Assembly (NCBI GenBank): GCA_012510305.1
Contig: JAAZIE010000227.1
Coordinates: 1-12,106 of the forward strand
DNA length: 12,106 nt
Origin: Bacillota bacterium
Lineage (GTDB): Bacteria; Bacillota; Dethiobacteria; DTU022
Reading direction: 5' to 3'
This document shows, one piece after another, positions 1 to 6,537 of the stretch. The notes beneath the pieces are model-generated. The model was not told where the DNA came from. It ran no database searches and saw only the letters and a program-made list of their open reading frames with translations. The translations under genes were made by a program, and so were the position numbers. Each line of letters starts with the position of its first letter. The stretch's first letter is position 1.

Positions 1-47
1 ATTCTAACCGAACAAGATGCGGTTAAGATAAAGGAAGGGGTCTGGTT

Positions 48-1079
48 ATGGCTTCACTGTTCAGGGTGTTTTCGAAGGAAATCGGGATCGATTTGGGTAC
101 TGCCAACACGATGGTCTATATTAAAGGAAATGGCGTTGTTCTAAGAGAACCCTCTGTTGTGGCTATCCGCCGGGACACAGGAGCGATTCTGGCTGTGGGT
201 GAAGAGGCGAAGCATATGATCGGCCGCACTCCCGGCAATATCGTTGCCATCCGTCCCTTAAAAGACGGTGTCATCGCTGATTTTGACTACACTCAAACGA
301 TGATCAATCATTTTATCAGCATAGCCAGTCCCCGGCGCCCGATGTTTCGCCCTGTGGTGATCATCTGTATCCCTTCCGGGGTTACCGAGGTGGAAAAAAG
401 GGCGGTGCTCGATGCTACCGGCCAGGCTGCCCGGGAGGCCTACCTGGTGGAGGAGCCGATGGCTGCGGCTATCGGGGCCGGCCTTCCCGTAGAAGAGCCC
501 ACCGGCAGCATGATCGTCGATATCGGCGGCGGCACCTCCGAGGTGGCGATCATCTCGCTGGGGGGGATCGTCACCAGCAAGTCCATCCGCGTGGGCGGAG
601 ACGACTTCGATGACGCGATTATCCAGTACGCCAAAAAAGAGTACAATCTCATGATCGGTGAACGCACTGCCGAAGAAGCCAAAATAAAAGTGGGGACCGC
701 TTTTCATAAGGAGAACGACTCGGAGATGGAGGTCCGGGGGCGGGACCTGGTTACCGGGCTGCCGAGGACTCTGCAGGTAACCTCTGAAGAGATCAAAAAG
801 GCTTTTGAAGACAGCTTGCATACCATCATTGAAGCAATCAGGGTAACCCTGGAGAGCACGCCGCCGGAGCTGGCGGCCGATGTCATGGACAAGGGAATTA
901 TTCTCACCGGGGGCGGGGCGCTTCTGCATGGTTTTGATCGCCGGATCTCTGAAGAGACCGGAATGCCTGTTTTCCTGGCGGAGAATCCGATGGATTGCGT
1001 CGTTGTCGGTGCGGGTAAGGTTTTGGCTGAGATCGATCTGCTGCGCCGGGTTGCGCTGGCCAATCGCAAGGGCGTTTAG
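48..1079 (+). CDS. mreB: Rod-shape-determining protein MreB (bacterial actin)
   Basis: MreB is an actin-like ATPase that polymerises under the inner face of the cytoplasmic membrane and guides the elongation peptidoglycan machinery. The 343-residue product has the expected length. It opens with a short amphipathic segment (residues 1-10) and then phosphate motif 1 (IGIDLGTANT, D15). Phosphate motif 2 is at about 158 (DIGGGTSE), and the adenosine motif ILTGGGALLHGF starts near 285. The ATG at 48 is preceded by a purine-rich ribosome-binding site (31-40, AAGGAAGGGG) with 7-nt spacing. It heads a same-strand run mreB-mreC-mreD-mrdA-rodA, with a 93-bp gap to mreC. The family also contains Mbl and MreBH paralogues, which cannot be separated from MreB by eye, but the position next to mreC favours MreB. 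Confidence 0.97.
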   Translation: MASLFRVFSKEIGIDLGTANTMVYIKGNGVVLREPSVVAIRRDTGAILAVGEEAKHMIGRTPGNIVAIRPLKDGVIADFDYTQTMINHFISIASPRRPMFRPVVIICIPSGVTEVEKRAVLDATGQAAREAYLVEEPMAAAIGAGLPVEEPTGSMIVDIGGGTSEVAIISLGGIVTSKSIRVGGDDFDDAIIQYAKKEYNLMIGERTAEEAKIKVGTAFHKENDSEMEVRGRDLVTGLPRTLQVTSEEIKKAFEDSLHTIIEAIRVTLESTPPELAADVMDKGIILTGGGALLHGFDRRISEETGMPVFLAENPMDCVVVGAGKVLAEIDLLRRVALANRKGV

Positions 1080-1080
1080 A

Positions 1081-1135
1081 GCGGGGCGGTGCTGCAGGGG
1101 AGCAGGGCTGTGCGAGGGCCCTCCCGGCCGCCCGC
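1081..1135 (+). other. GC-rich inverted repeat in the mreB-mreC gap
   Basis: The 93-bp gap between mreB and mreC contains GCGGGGCGG (1081-1089), which can pair with CCGCCCGC (1128-1135) over 8 base pairs with one bulged G. The loop of 38 nt includes the perfect palindrome GAGGGCCCTC (1114-1123). No T-tract follows, so this is unlikely to be a full terminator. It could be an RNA structure that separates mreB from mreC expression or protects the mreB end of the transcript. It could also be chance in GC-rich DNA. Confidence 0.3.
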
Positions 1136-1172
1136 GGGATAAATGGATAATAATTTTGTAGGATGTGTTTAA

Positions 1173-2066
1173 TTGGCGAATCAAAACCGGGCTCGCAGAA
1201 GCTTGATTGTGCTGATCATCGCTGCCGCCGGCCTGCTGCTTCTCATTATCCTTACCGGTGAAAACAAGGTGCAGCTGTCCCCGGTGGAGGATGTTTTGCG
1301 AACGGTCCTTGCCCCGGCCCAAACCGCTTTTTCATCTGCCGGCCGCAAGGTGCAGTCGCTTGTCGATGCCGTTGCCTCTTTTTATGAGCTCAAGGCGGAA
1401 AACGATTATCTTCGCAAGGAGATCTCTTTTATGGAGCAGCAGCTGGTTCAGTACCAGGAGCTGCAGAAAGAGAACCACCGCTACCGTAAACTGCTCCAGT
1501 TTACCGAGGAAAGCGATCACCGGCTGCTTGCTGCAGAGATCATCGCCCGCGATCCCAGCCAGTGGTTCGGCACGATTACGCTCAACCGCGGTTATCTTGA
1601 CGGGGTTGAGCAGGAGATGGCCGTGATTACAGACCGGGGGTTGGTGGGAATGATCTCCGCGGTGTCACCGCACTCGAGCCAGGTGCTTCTGGTGACCGAC
1701 CCCCGCCTGCAGGTGAGCGCGATGATCCAGCGAACCCGCGATCCCGTCGCTGTCGGCATCGTGGAAAGTTATACTAAAGATTCTGCTAATTTAAAAATAA
1801 CCTACCTGTCACCCGAGGCCAGGAGCCAGCCGGGCGACATGATCGTTACCTCCGGTCTCGGCGGTGTTTTCCCCAAGGGAATTCTGATCGGTATCGTCCG
1901 CGAGGTGGACAAGGAGCAGCCGGGGATGACTTTATCGGCGCTGATCGAACCCCGGGTGAATTTCAACCGCCTGGAAGAAGTCCTGATCATTCTCAATCCG
2001 GGAAAGAACAAGGTTTCGCTACCGGAGCCCCGCGAGTCCGGAAAAGTAGGTGAACCGTTATCATAG
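1173..2066 (+). CDS. mreC: Cell-shape protein MreC
   Basis: MreC is a bitopic membrane protein whose extracytoplasmic domain links MreB/MreD to PBP2 and RodA in the elongation complex. The 297-residue product has one N-terminal membrane segment (about residues 10-27) after a basic cytoplasmic stub. A heptad-rich coiled coil follows at about 70-110, then the beta-rich MreC core (around 120-275, with ITDRGLVGMISAV and VVTSGLGGVFPKGI-type motifs). The C-terminal tail is short and charged. The start is a TTG at 1173 with AGGA (1160-1163) at 9-nt spacing; the codon immediately upstream in this frame is a TAA, so the protein cannot begin earlier. Its TAG stop (2064-2066) overlaps or nearly abuts the beginning of mreD. 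Confidence 0.95.
   Translation: MANQNRARRSLIVLIIAAAGLLLLIILTGENKVQLSPVEDVLRTVLAPAQTAFSSAGRKVQSLVDAVASFYELKAENDYLRKEISFMEQQLVQYQELQKENHRYRKLLQFTEESDHRLLAAEIIARDPSQWFGTITLNRGYLDGVEQEMAVITDRGLVGMISAVSPHSSQVLLVTDPRLQVSAMIQRTRDPVAVGIVESYTKDSANLKITYLSPEARSQPGDMIVTSGLGGVFPKGILIGIVREVDKEQPGMTLSALIEPRVNFNRLEEVLIILNPGKNKVSLPEPRESGKVGEPLS
2048..2053 (+). promoter_or_regulatory. Shine-Dalgarno AGGTGA that may set a non-ATG start for mreD
   Basis: AGGTGA is a six-base match to the 16S 3' end inside the last codons of mreC. It lies 21 nt before the first mreD-frame ATG (2075), too far for normal use. It is 6 nt before an in-frame ATC (2060) and 9 nt before an in-frame ATA (2063). That ATA overlaps the mreC stop as ATAG, an overlap of the kind seen in coupled genes. 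No other ribosome-binding site is visible near 2075. Confidence 0.45.
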
Positions 2067-2074
2067 CCTTCTAT

Positions 2075-2593
2075 ATGCTGGTGGGAGCGAGTTTTATCCT
2101 GGCTTTGCTGATCGAGGGATCTGTGTTCTCTTTCTTTATTCTTGAAAAGGCCCTTCCCGATATTTTTCTGGTGCTGGTGGTATCGCTGGGATTTATTCTT
2201 GATGAGCGCCGCGGAGCGGTGATCGGGTTATGCGCCGGTCTGCTGCAGGATGTCATCTTCAGCTCGGCGCTGGGGTATTTTGCCCTGGCCAAGATGGTTC
2301 TCGGTTACGGGGCCGGCTTGATGGGCCGGGAACTGTACCGGGAGCAGCTGATGGCCCCGGCGGTGTTGGTATTTGCAGCCACTCTCGCTCACGAGTTCAT
2401 TCTTTATCTTCTGGTGAACTGGCTGATGAGCTCCGGCCTGCCTGCTGAATGGAGCCTGAGCCGGCTGTTCATCCCGAAGGCCTTTTACAATACCGCTTTT
2501 ACCTTGCTGATCTACCCGCTCTTTTATCGTTTTTATTACCGGGGGCGGCAGCTTAAAAGCGGCTTACAGCGGCGTCGGAGGGTGCTTCAATGA
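2075..2593 (+). CDS. mreD: Rod-shape-determining membrane protein MreD
   Basis: MreD is a small polytopic membrane protein of the elongation complex that works with MreC and RodA/PBP2. The product is 172 residues from the ATG at 2075, very hydrophobic throughout, with about five membrane segments. It has the family-typical stretch ALPDIFLVLVVSLGFI followed by a short basic loop and GLCAGLLQDV. A basic tail (YRGRQLKSGLQRRRR) ends the protein. The start is uncertain: no ribosome-binding site precedes 2075, and an ATC at 2060 or ATA at 2063 would add five or four residues and place the good AGGTGA at normal spacing. The TGA stop overlaps the mrdA ATG as ATGA, indicating translational coupling. 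Confidence 0.9.
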   Translation: MLVGASFILALLIEGSVFSFFILEKALPDIFLVLVVSLGFILDERRGAVIGLCAGLLQDVIFSSALGYFALAKMVLGYGAGLMGRELYREQLMAPAVLVFAATLAHEFILYLLVNWLMSSGLPAEWSLSRLFIPKAFYNTAFTLLIYPLFYRFYYRGRQLKSGLQRRRRVLQ

Positions 2594-4443
2594 ATAAAAA
2601 TATAATGCGCCGCGTGCGCCTGATTTTCGTTCTCGTGATCATGATTTTTATCCTGCTTGCCGGAAGGCTGGCCCACCTGCAGGTGGTGAAACATGATTAC
2701 TATTGGTACCGGGCTGAACAAAACCGCTTTACCAAGATTACCCTTCCGGCGACCCGCGGGGAAGTTTACGATGCCCGGGGCAAACTGCTGGTTTCCAACC
2801 GGCCCGGCTTTGTGGTCTCGCTGATGGATATGGGTGAAGGCTATGATGATGAAACAATCAGCTATTTAAGCGATATTTTAAAGATAGACAAAGAGGAGAT
2901 CTACGAGGCGATCGAGGGCCGCCGCTATATGCGTTACCTGCCGCTGCCGCTCAAAAGCGATATTACCATGGAAACGATCTCTCAGATCTCGGAACACCTC
3001 TGGAAGCTGAAAGGGGTTAATATCGAGATCCGGCCTATTCGCGAATATAAGCGGAACAAAACGGCTGCCCATATCCTCGGCTTTTTGGGTCAGGCCCCCG
3101 TGGATGAGTCCACCCGGGAACTTTGGGCTGCCGAAGACTACCATTATGAAGAGGGCGAACTGGTGGGCCAGGAAGGAATTGAACGTTCCTGGGAACCGGC
3201 CCTGCGGGGTGTGGACGGAGAGCAGCGCATCGAGATCAACAGCATGGGGCAGCCGATCAACTTCTTTGAGCGCAAAGAGCCGGTGCCGGGCCATAACCTC
3301 CATCTCACCCTGGACCTGGATTTACAGAAAGCGGCTGAAAAAGCCCTGGCCGCGCAGGTTAAAAACATCGTCAAGAAAGAGGGGAGCAAATATGCCGGCC
3401 GCGCTTCGGCGGTGGTCCTCGACCCCGGTAGCGGGGCGATCCTGGCCCTGGCCAATTACCCCTCGTACAACCCCAACCGCATCGGCAAGGAGTACGAAAA
3501 GCTGACTCTGGATCCCAAGCGCCCGCTGACCAACAGCGCCATACAGGGCACTTATCCCATCGGTTCAACTTTCAAGATGGTCACGGGAACGGCTGCGCTG
3601 GAGACAGGAGCGATCAGCGATCGCGATATTTTTAGCTGCCGCGGGGTGCTCACCACGCACGGCGATACGAAGGCCTGTTACCGCCGGGCGGCGCACGGGG
3701 GAGTGAACCTGTACCGGGGGATCGCCGTCTCCTGCAACATCTATTTTTACCAGGTGGGGCTGCGCGCCGGGATCGACGCCATTGCCAAGTATGCCCGCGA
3801 GTACGGTTTTGGCAGTCCCACCGGCCTGGAGGACCTCAGGGGCGAGGCCGCCGGGGTGGTGGCCAGCCGGGAGTACAAGTCATCGGTAACCGACGGCGAG
3901 CCCTGGTATCCCGCCGAGACCATGAGCGCGGCTATCGGCCAATCCTACAACAGCCAGACCCCGCTGCAGGTGGCCCACTATGTGGCGATGATCGCCAACG
4001 GGGGGATCCATTACCGGCCCTACCTGGTCCAGAAAGTTGTGGACAACAAGGGCGAGGTGGTTCAAGAAACAAAGCCCGAGGTGCTGCGGCGGGCCAAGAT
4101 ATCGGCAAAGACCCTGGGGACCATGCGCGAAGCGATGCGCGGCGTCACCAGGCCCGGCGGCACCGGTTACAGTGTTTTTCACAATTTTCCGGTTACTACG
4201 GCGGGGAAGACAGGCTCGGCAGAGGTGGCCGCGATGGGACGGGGGCTCCCCTCGCACAGCCTCTACGTGGGCTATGCACCCTATGAAAAACCGCAGATCG
4301 TTGTCGCCGTGATCATCGAGTACGGCGGCAGCGGGTATGCCGCCGCCGCCCCGGTGGTGGCTGAAATCATGAAATACTATTTTACCGGGCAGCGCAAAGG
4401 AGTCAGTGACAGTGAAGGCGAAACTGGATCGCAGGCTGGTTAG
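2590..4443 (+). CDS. mrdA: Penicillin-binding protein 2 (elongation peptidoglycan transpeptidase)
   Basis: This is a class B PBP that cross-links peptidoglycan during lateral growth, paired with the glycosyltransferase RodA. The 617-residue product has an N-terminal membrane anchor (about 9-27). The PBP dimerisation/pedestal domain follows (LPATRGEVYDARGKLL, about 53-220), then the transpeptidase domain (about 245-605). Catalytic motifs are intact: S326-T-F-K329, S381-C-N383 and K540-T-G542. Cysteines 350, 363 and 382 and His369 cluster around the active-site entrance (see findings). The ATG at 2590 has GGAGG (2577-2581) upstream and overlaps the mreD stop. The last 32 nt or so encode a polar tail that overlaps rodA. 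The name pbpA or pbp2 would be equivalent. Confidence 0.95.
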   Translation: MNKNIMRRVRLIFVLVIMIFILLAGRLAHLQVVKHDYYWYRAEQNRFTKITLPATRGEVYDARGKLLVSNRPGFVVSLMDMGEGYDDETISYLSDILKIDKEEIYEAIEGRRYMRYLPLPLKSDITMETISQISEHLWKLKGVNIEIRPIREYKRNKTAAHILGFLGQAPVDESTRELWAAEDYHYEEGELVGQEGIERSWEPALRGVDGEQRIEINSMGQPINFFERKEPVPGHNLHLTLDLDLQKAAEKALAAQVKNIVKKEGSKYAGRASAVVLDPGSGAILALANYPSYNPNRIGKEYEKLTLDPKRPLTNSAIQGTYPIGSTFKMVTGTAALETGAISDRDIFSCRGVLTTHGDTKACYRRAAHGGVNLYRGIAVSCNIYFYQVGLRAGIDAIAKYAREYGFGSPTGLEDLRGEAAGVVASREYKSSVTDGEPWYPAETMSAAIGQSYNSQTPLQVAHYVAMIANGGIHYRPYLVQKVVDNKGEVVQETKPEVLRRAKISAKTLGTMREAMRGVTRPGGTGYSVFHNFPVTTAGKTGSAEVAAMGRGLPSHSLYVGYAPYEKPQIVVAVIIEYGGSGYAAAAPVVAEIMKYYFTGQRKGVSDSEGETGSQAG

Positions 4444-5530
4444 AAATTTTGATTTTGTTCTTTTGCTCACAGTGATAGCGCTGCAGGCTGTGGGTTCGCT
4501 CACCCTTTACAGCGCCACGCACAGCCTGGAGGGCTTCTCCGATCCCTTTCATTTTGTCAGGCGCCAGTTGTTTTTTGCCGCTGTGGGGTTTGTCCTCATG
4601 ATGGTGATCGCCTTGATCGACTATATCAATTTCAAGAACTGGGCGATCTATCTCTATATTTTCAACCTTTTACTGCTGGGCCTGATCCTGGTGGTGGGCG
4701 AAGCGGAAAAAGGAGCGATGCGCCGTATCCAGCTGGGGATCTTTGAGCTGCAGCCCTCCGAGATCGCCAAGCTGATCATGATTGTTGTTTTGGCCAGGAT
4801 GCTGTCGGAAAAAGAAGGAAAGCTGCCCTATTTTCAGGATCTGCTTCCGGTGCTGGCGGCAACCGCCTTGCCCATGGGGCTGATCTTTTTGCAGCCCGAC
4901 CTGGGCACCTCCCTGGTTTTCCTGGCGGTGCTGCTGGGGATGCTGTACGTGGCCGGGGCACGCGGGCGCCACCTGGCCGCTCTTGTGGGGGGCGGTCTGG
5001 CGACGGCACCCCTGTTCTGGTTTTTTCTGCTCAAGCCCTATCAGAAAAATCGTCTCCTTGTTTTTATCAACCCGGAGATGGATCCGATTAACGAAGGGTT
5101 TCAACTGCTGCAGTCGATGATCGGGATCGGTTCAGGGGGGCTTTTGGGCAAGGGTCTTTTGAACAGCACCCAGGTCCGGTTGGGCTATTTGCCGGAGCAT
5201 TACACCGATATGATCTTCTCCGTTTTCGGCGAGGAGATGGGCTACGTGGGGGCGGTGGCCCTGCTTTTGCTTTACTTCCTTTTGATTTACCGCATTCTCC
5301 GGATCAGCACCCGGGCCAAGGATCAGTTCGGCGTCCTGCTCTGCTGCGGGGTGGCGGTTATGTTTACCTTTCAGGTGCTGGTGAACATCGGGATGACCAT
5401 CAGCATCATGCCGGTAACGGGGATCCCCCTGCCCTTCATGAGCTACGGCAACAACGCTCTTCTGGTCAATTTGGCCGCCATCGGCCTGGTCCTCAATGTA
5501 GCCATGCGCCGCCACAAGATTCAGTTTTAA
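4412..5530 (+). CDS. rodA: SEDS peptidoglycan glycosyltransferase RodA
   Basis: RodA polymerises lipid II into glycan strands in the membrane and partners with PBP2. The product is 372 residues with about ten membrane segments. SEDS landmarks include LQPSEIAKL, FLQPDLGTSLVFL, the large extracytoplasmic loop (INEGFQLLQSMIGIGSGGLLGKGL), and PEHYTDMIFSVFGEE, which carries the predicted catalytic Asp (D266). The C-terminal motif is PFMSYGNNALL, where most relatives have SYGG. I chose the GTG at 4412 because AAAGGAG (4396-4402) lies 9 nt upstream. An in-frame GTG at 4406 is only 3 nt from that site and would add two residues. The gene overlaps the end of mrdA by 32 nt, so the two are probably translated in a coupled way. 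FtsW is the main alternative, but the elongation-gene context favours RodA. Confidence 0.94.
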   Translation: MKAKLDRRLVRNFDFVLLLTVIALQAVGSLTLYSATHSLEGFSDPFHFVRRQLFFAAVGFVLMMVIALIDYINFKNWAIYLYIFNLLLLGLILVVGEAEKGAMRRIQLGIFELQPSEIAKLIMIVVLARMLSEKEGKLPYFQDLLPVLAATALPMGLIFLQPDLGTSLVFLAVLLGMLYVAGARGRHLAALVGGGLATAPLFWFFLLKPYQKNRLLVFINPEMDPINEGFQLLQSMIGIGSGGLLGKGLLNSTQVRLGYLPEHYTDMIFSVFGEEMGYVGAVALLLLYFLLIYRILRISTRAKDQFGVLLCCGVAVMFTFQVLVNIGMTISIMPVTGIPLPFMSYGNNALLVNLAAIGLVLNVAMRRHKIQF

Positions 5531-5543
5531 GCCTGCCGCAAAT

Positions 5544-5574
5544 TCATAAATTTAGCCCAGCCTTAATATAGAAT
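5544..5574 (+). promoter_or_regulatory. Candidate sigma-E-like promoter upstream of the SpoIVFA/B-like pair
   Basis: In the 174-bp gap after rodA, TCATAAA (5544-5550) is followed after 16 nt by TATAGAAT (5567-5574). Compared with the B. subtilis sigma-E pattern as I remember it (KMATATT, then 14-15 nt, then CATACAHT), the match is 5 of 7 and 6 of 8, with a slightly long spacer. B. subtilis spoIVFAB is transcribed by sigma-E, which makes the match plausible. A weak sigma-A reading (TTCATA, 18 nt, TATAGA) scores only 4 of 6 for each box. Confidence 0.33.
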
Positions 5575-5587
5575 AGGTGAACGCCCG

Positions 5588-5632
5588 GCCCGGCGAGGGG
5601 GTCAGCGCTGTGCAGCCGGCGGCGAGCCGGGC
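5588..5632 (+). other. Inverted repeat in the rodA to M23 gap
   Basis: GCCCGGC (5588-5594, also present at 5583-5589) is the exact reverse complement of GCCGGGC (5626-5632), with a GC-rich loop that itself contains GCCGGC. Only three T residues follow the right arm. It may form a leader hairpin downstream of the promoter candidate or mark the end of the rodA transcript. In DNA this GC-rich a 7-bp repeat can also arise by chance. Confidence 0.25.
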
Positions 5633-5638
5633 TTTCCA

Positions 5639-5662
5639 GGAATCACCGGCCGTTCCTTTTTT
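5639..5662 (+). terminator. Weak intrinsic terminator or attenuator candidate
   Basis: GGAAT (5639-5643) can pair with GTTCC (5652-5656), four Watson-Crick pairs and one G-U across an 8-nt loop, and six T residues follow at once (5657-5662). The stem is short, so efficiency would be low. Placed after rodA and before the M23 gene, it could end the elongation-gene transcript. If the promoter candidate at 5544-5574 is real, it would sit in that leader as an attenuator. Confidence 0.25.
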
Positions 5663-5704
5663 CGCGGGGGAGCAGCTGATCTGTGCTCAAGGGAGGGGAA
5701 AAAG

Positions 5705-6508
5705 ATGCGCTACCGGCGCCGCCGCGCCCCGGTGTCAACTTTGCGGGCCAAGCTGCAGCAGCGCCTGGCCGGAGAAGATAGTGAAGAAAAGGAGCCCGCC
5801 GTGTTCCTGCCCCGCGAACCCGCCGGCAGCAAGCCGTTTTTCCTGGTCGGCGCGTTGCAAACGATGTTTCGTTATTTTCCGCTCAAGCTCGCTGCGGCCC
5901 TGGTCCTGGTTTTCCTGGTGGCCCTGCTGAGCAAAAGCGGTTACCGCTGGGGCGAACCGCTGCTGCAGGGCTTGCGTTTTGTGGTGGAGTGGGATCTCGA
6001 TCTGCGCACTTTAACGGAAAAAGCGGGACCTGCCTTCAAGTTTCTTTCCGGTGACCTGGATCTGCCTGCTTTTAAGATGGAAGGGCAGATGCCCGGGCAG
6101 GAGATTTTGCCTTTCGCCGGAGAGCTGCGCAGCGGTTTCGGGCTGCGTGCAGATCCCGACAGCGGCCGCGAAGAGATGCATTACGGAATTGACCTGGCTG
6201 CTCCGGAGGGGACTGCGGTAAAGGCTCTTTTGGGCGGGCGGGTAGAGCGGGTTGTTTCCGGCAAGGGCAGCTTTGTTACCATCGTCATTGTTCCCGAGCC
6301 GGGCTGGACCATGCTCTACCGGGGGGTTACCGCCGCCGCGGTTAAAGAGGGGGAGAGCATCGGGGAGGGGGCGCTGCTGGGGAAATTGGGCCCGGCCGGG
6401 CGTTACGATGAGCCCCATCTTCATTTCGAGCTGCATTTCGACGGGCACCCGGTGCCCCCGCCGGCCGGCTGGACAGCCGGCCTGACCCTTTCTGCGGAGC
6501 GCACCTGA
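5705..6508 (+). CDS. SpoIVFA-like membrane protein with M23 (LytM) peptidase domain
   Basis: In B. subtilis, SpoIVFA anchors and holds inactive the intramembrane protease SpoIVFB in the forespore outer membrane. This 267-residue product has the same layout: a basic cytoplasmic N-terminus, one membrane segment (about 60-76), a linker, and a C-terminal LytM domain (about 115-260). Metal ligands H159/D163 (HYGID) and the H238-L-H240 motif are present. The position where active M23 enzymes usually have YxH reads Y205-R-G-V, so one expected catalytic His is missing. The ATG at 5705 follows GGGAGGGG (5691-5698). The M50 gene begins 29 nt downstream, supporting a SpoIVFA/SpoIVFB pair. A vegetative endopeptidase role is the alternative. 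Confidence 0.82.
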   Translation: MRYRRRRAPVSTLRAKLQQRLAGEDSEEKEPAVFLPREPAGSKPFFLVGALQTMFRYFPLKLAAALVLVFLVALLSKSGYRWGEPLLQGLRFVVEWDLDLRTLTEKAGPAFKFLSGDLDLPAFKMEGQMPGQEILPFAGELRSGFGLRADPDSGREEMHYGIDLAAPEGTAVKALLGGRVERVVSGKGSFVTIVIVPEPGWTMLYRGVTAAAVKEGESIGEGALLGKLGPAGRYDEPHLHFELHFDGHPVPPPAGWTAGLTLSAERT

Positions 6509-6537
6509 CTGCAAGCAAGATCATCTTACTTACCGGG

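Noticed and set aside
1..29. TAACCG...CGGTTA inverted repeat upstream of mreB
   Set aside because: A 6-bp stem with a 9-nt loop and no T-tract; too weak to call a terminator or operator, and the upstream gene is out of view.
1146..1151. GATAAT as a -10 box for an mreC promoter
   Set aside because: No acceptable -35 hexamer lies 16-19 bp upstream, where the sequence is GC-rich.
880..1161. Plus-strand open frame overlapping the end of mreB and the gap
   Set aside because: It is out of frame with mreB for most of its length, Arg/Cys/Trp-rich, and lacks a ribosome-binding site.
1143..1172. Nine-codon ATG-to-TAA frame ending directly before the mreC TTG start and in the same frame
   Set aside because: It could be a leader peptide, but it has no convincing ribosome-binding site and its short length makes chance likely.
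258..1322. Long minus-strand open frame (354 codons) across mreB and the mreB-mreC gap
   Set aside because: It is antisense to the strongly supported mreB, has no recognisable domain, and such frames are common opposite GC-rich genes.
5577..5930. GTG-started 117-codon plus-strand frame before and across the M23 start
   Set aside because: Most of it overlaps the M23 gene in another frame; composition is Cys/Pro/Ser-rich shadow-like and no family is recognisable.
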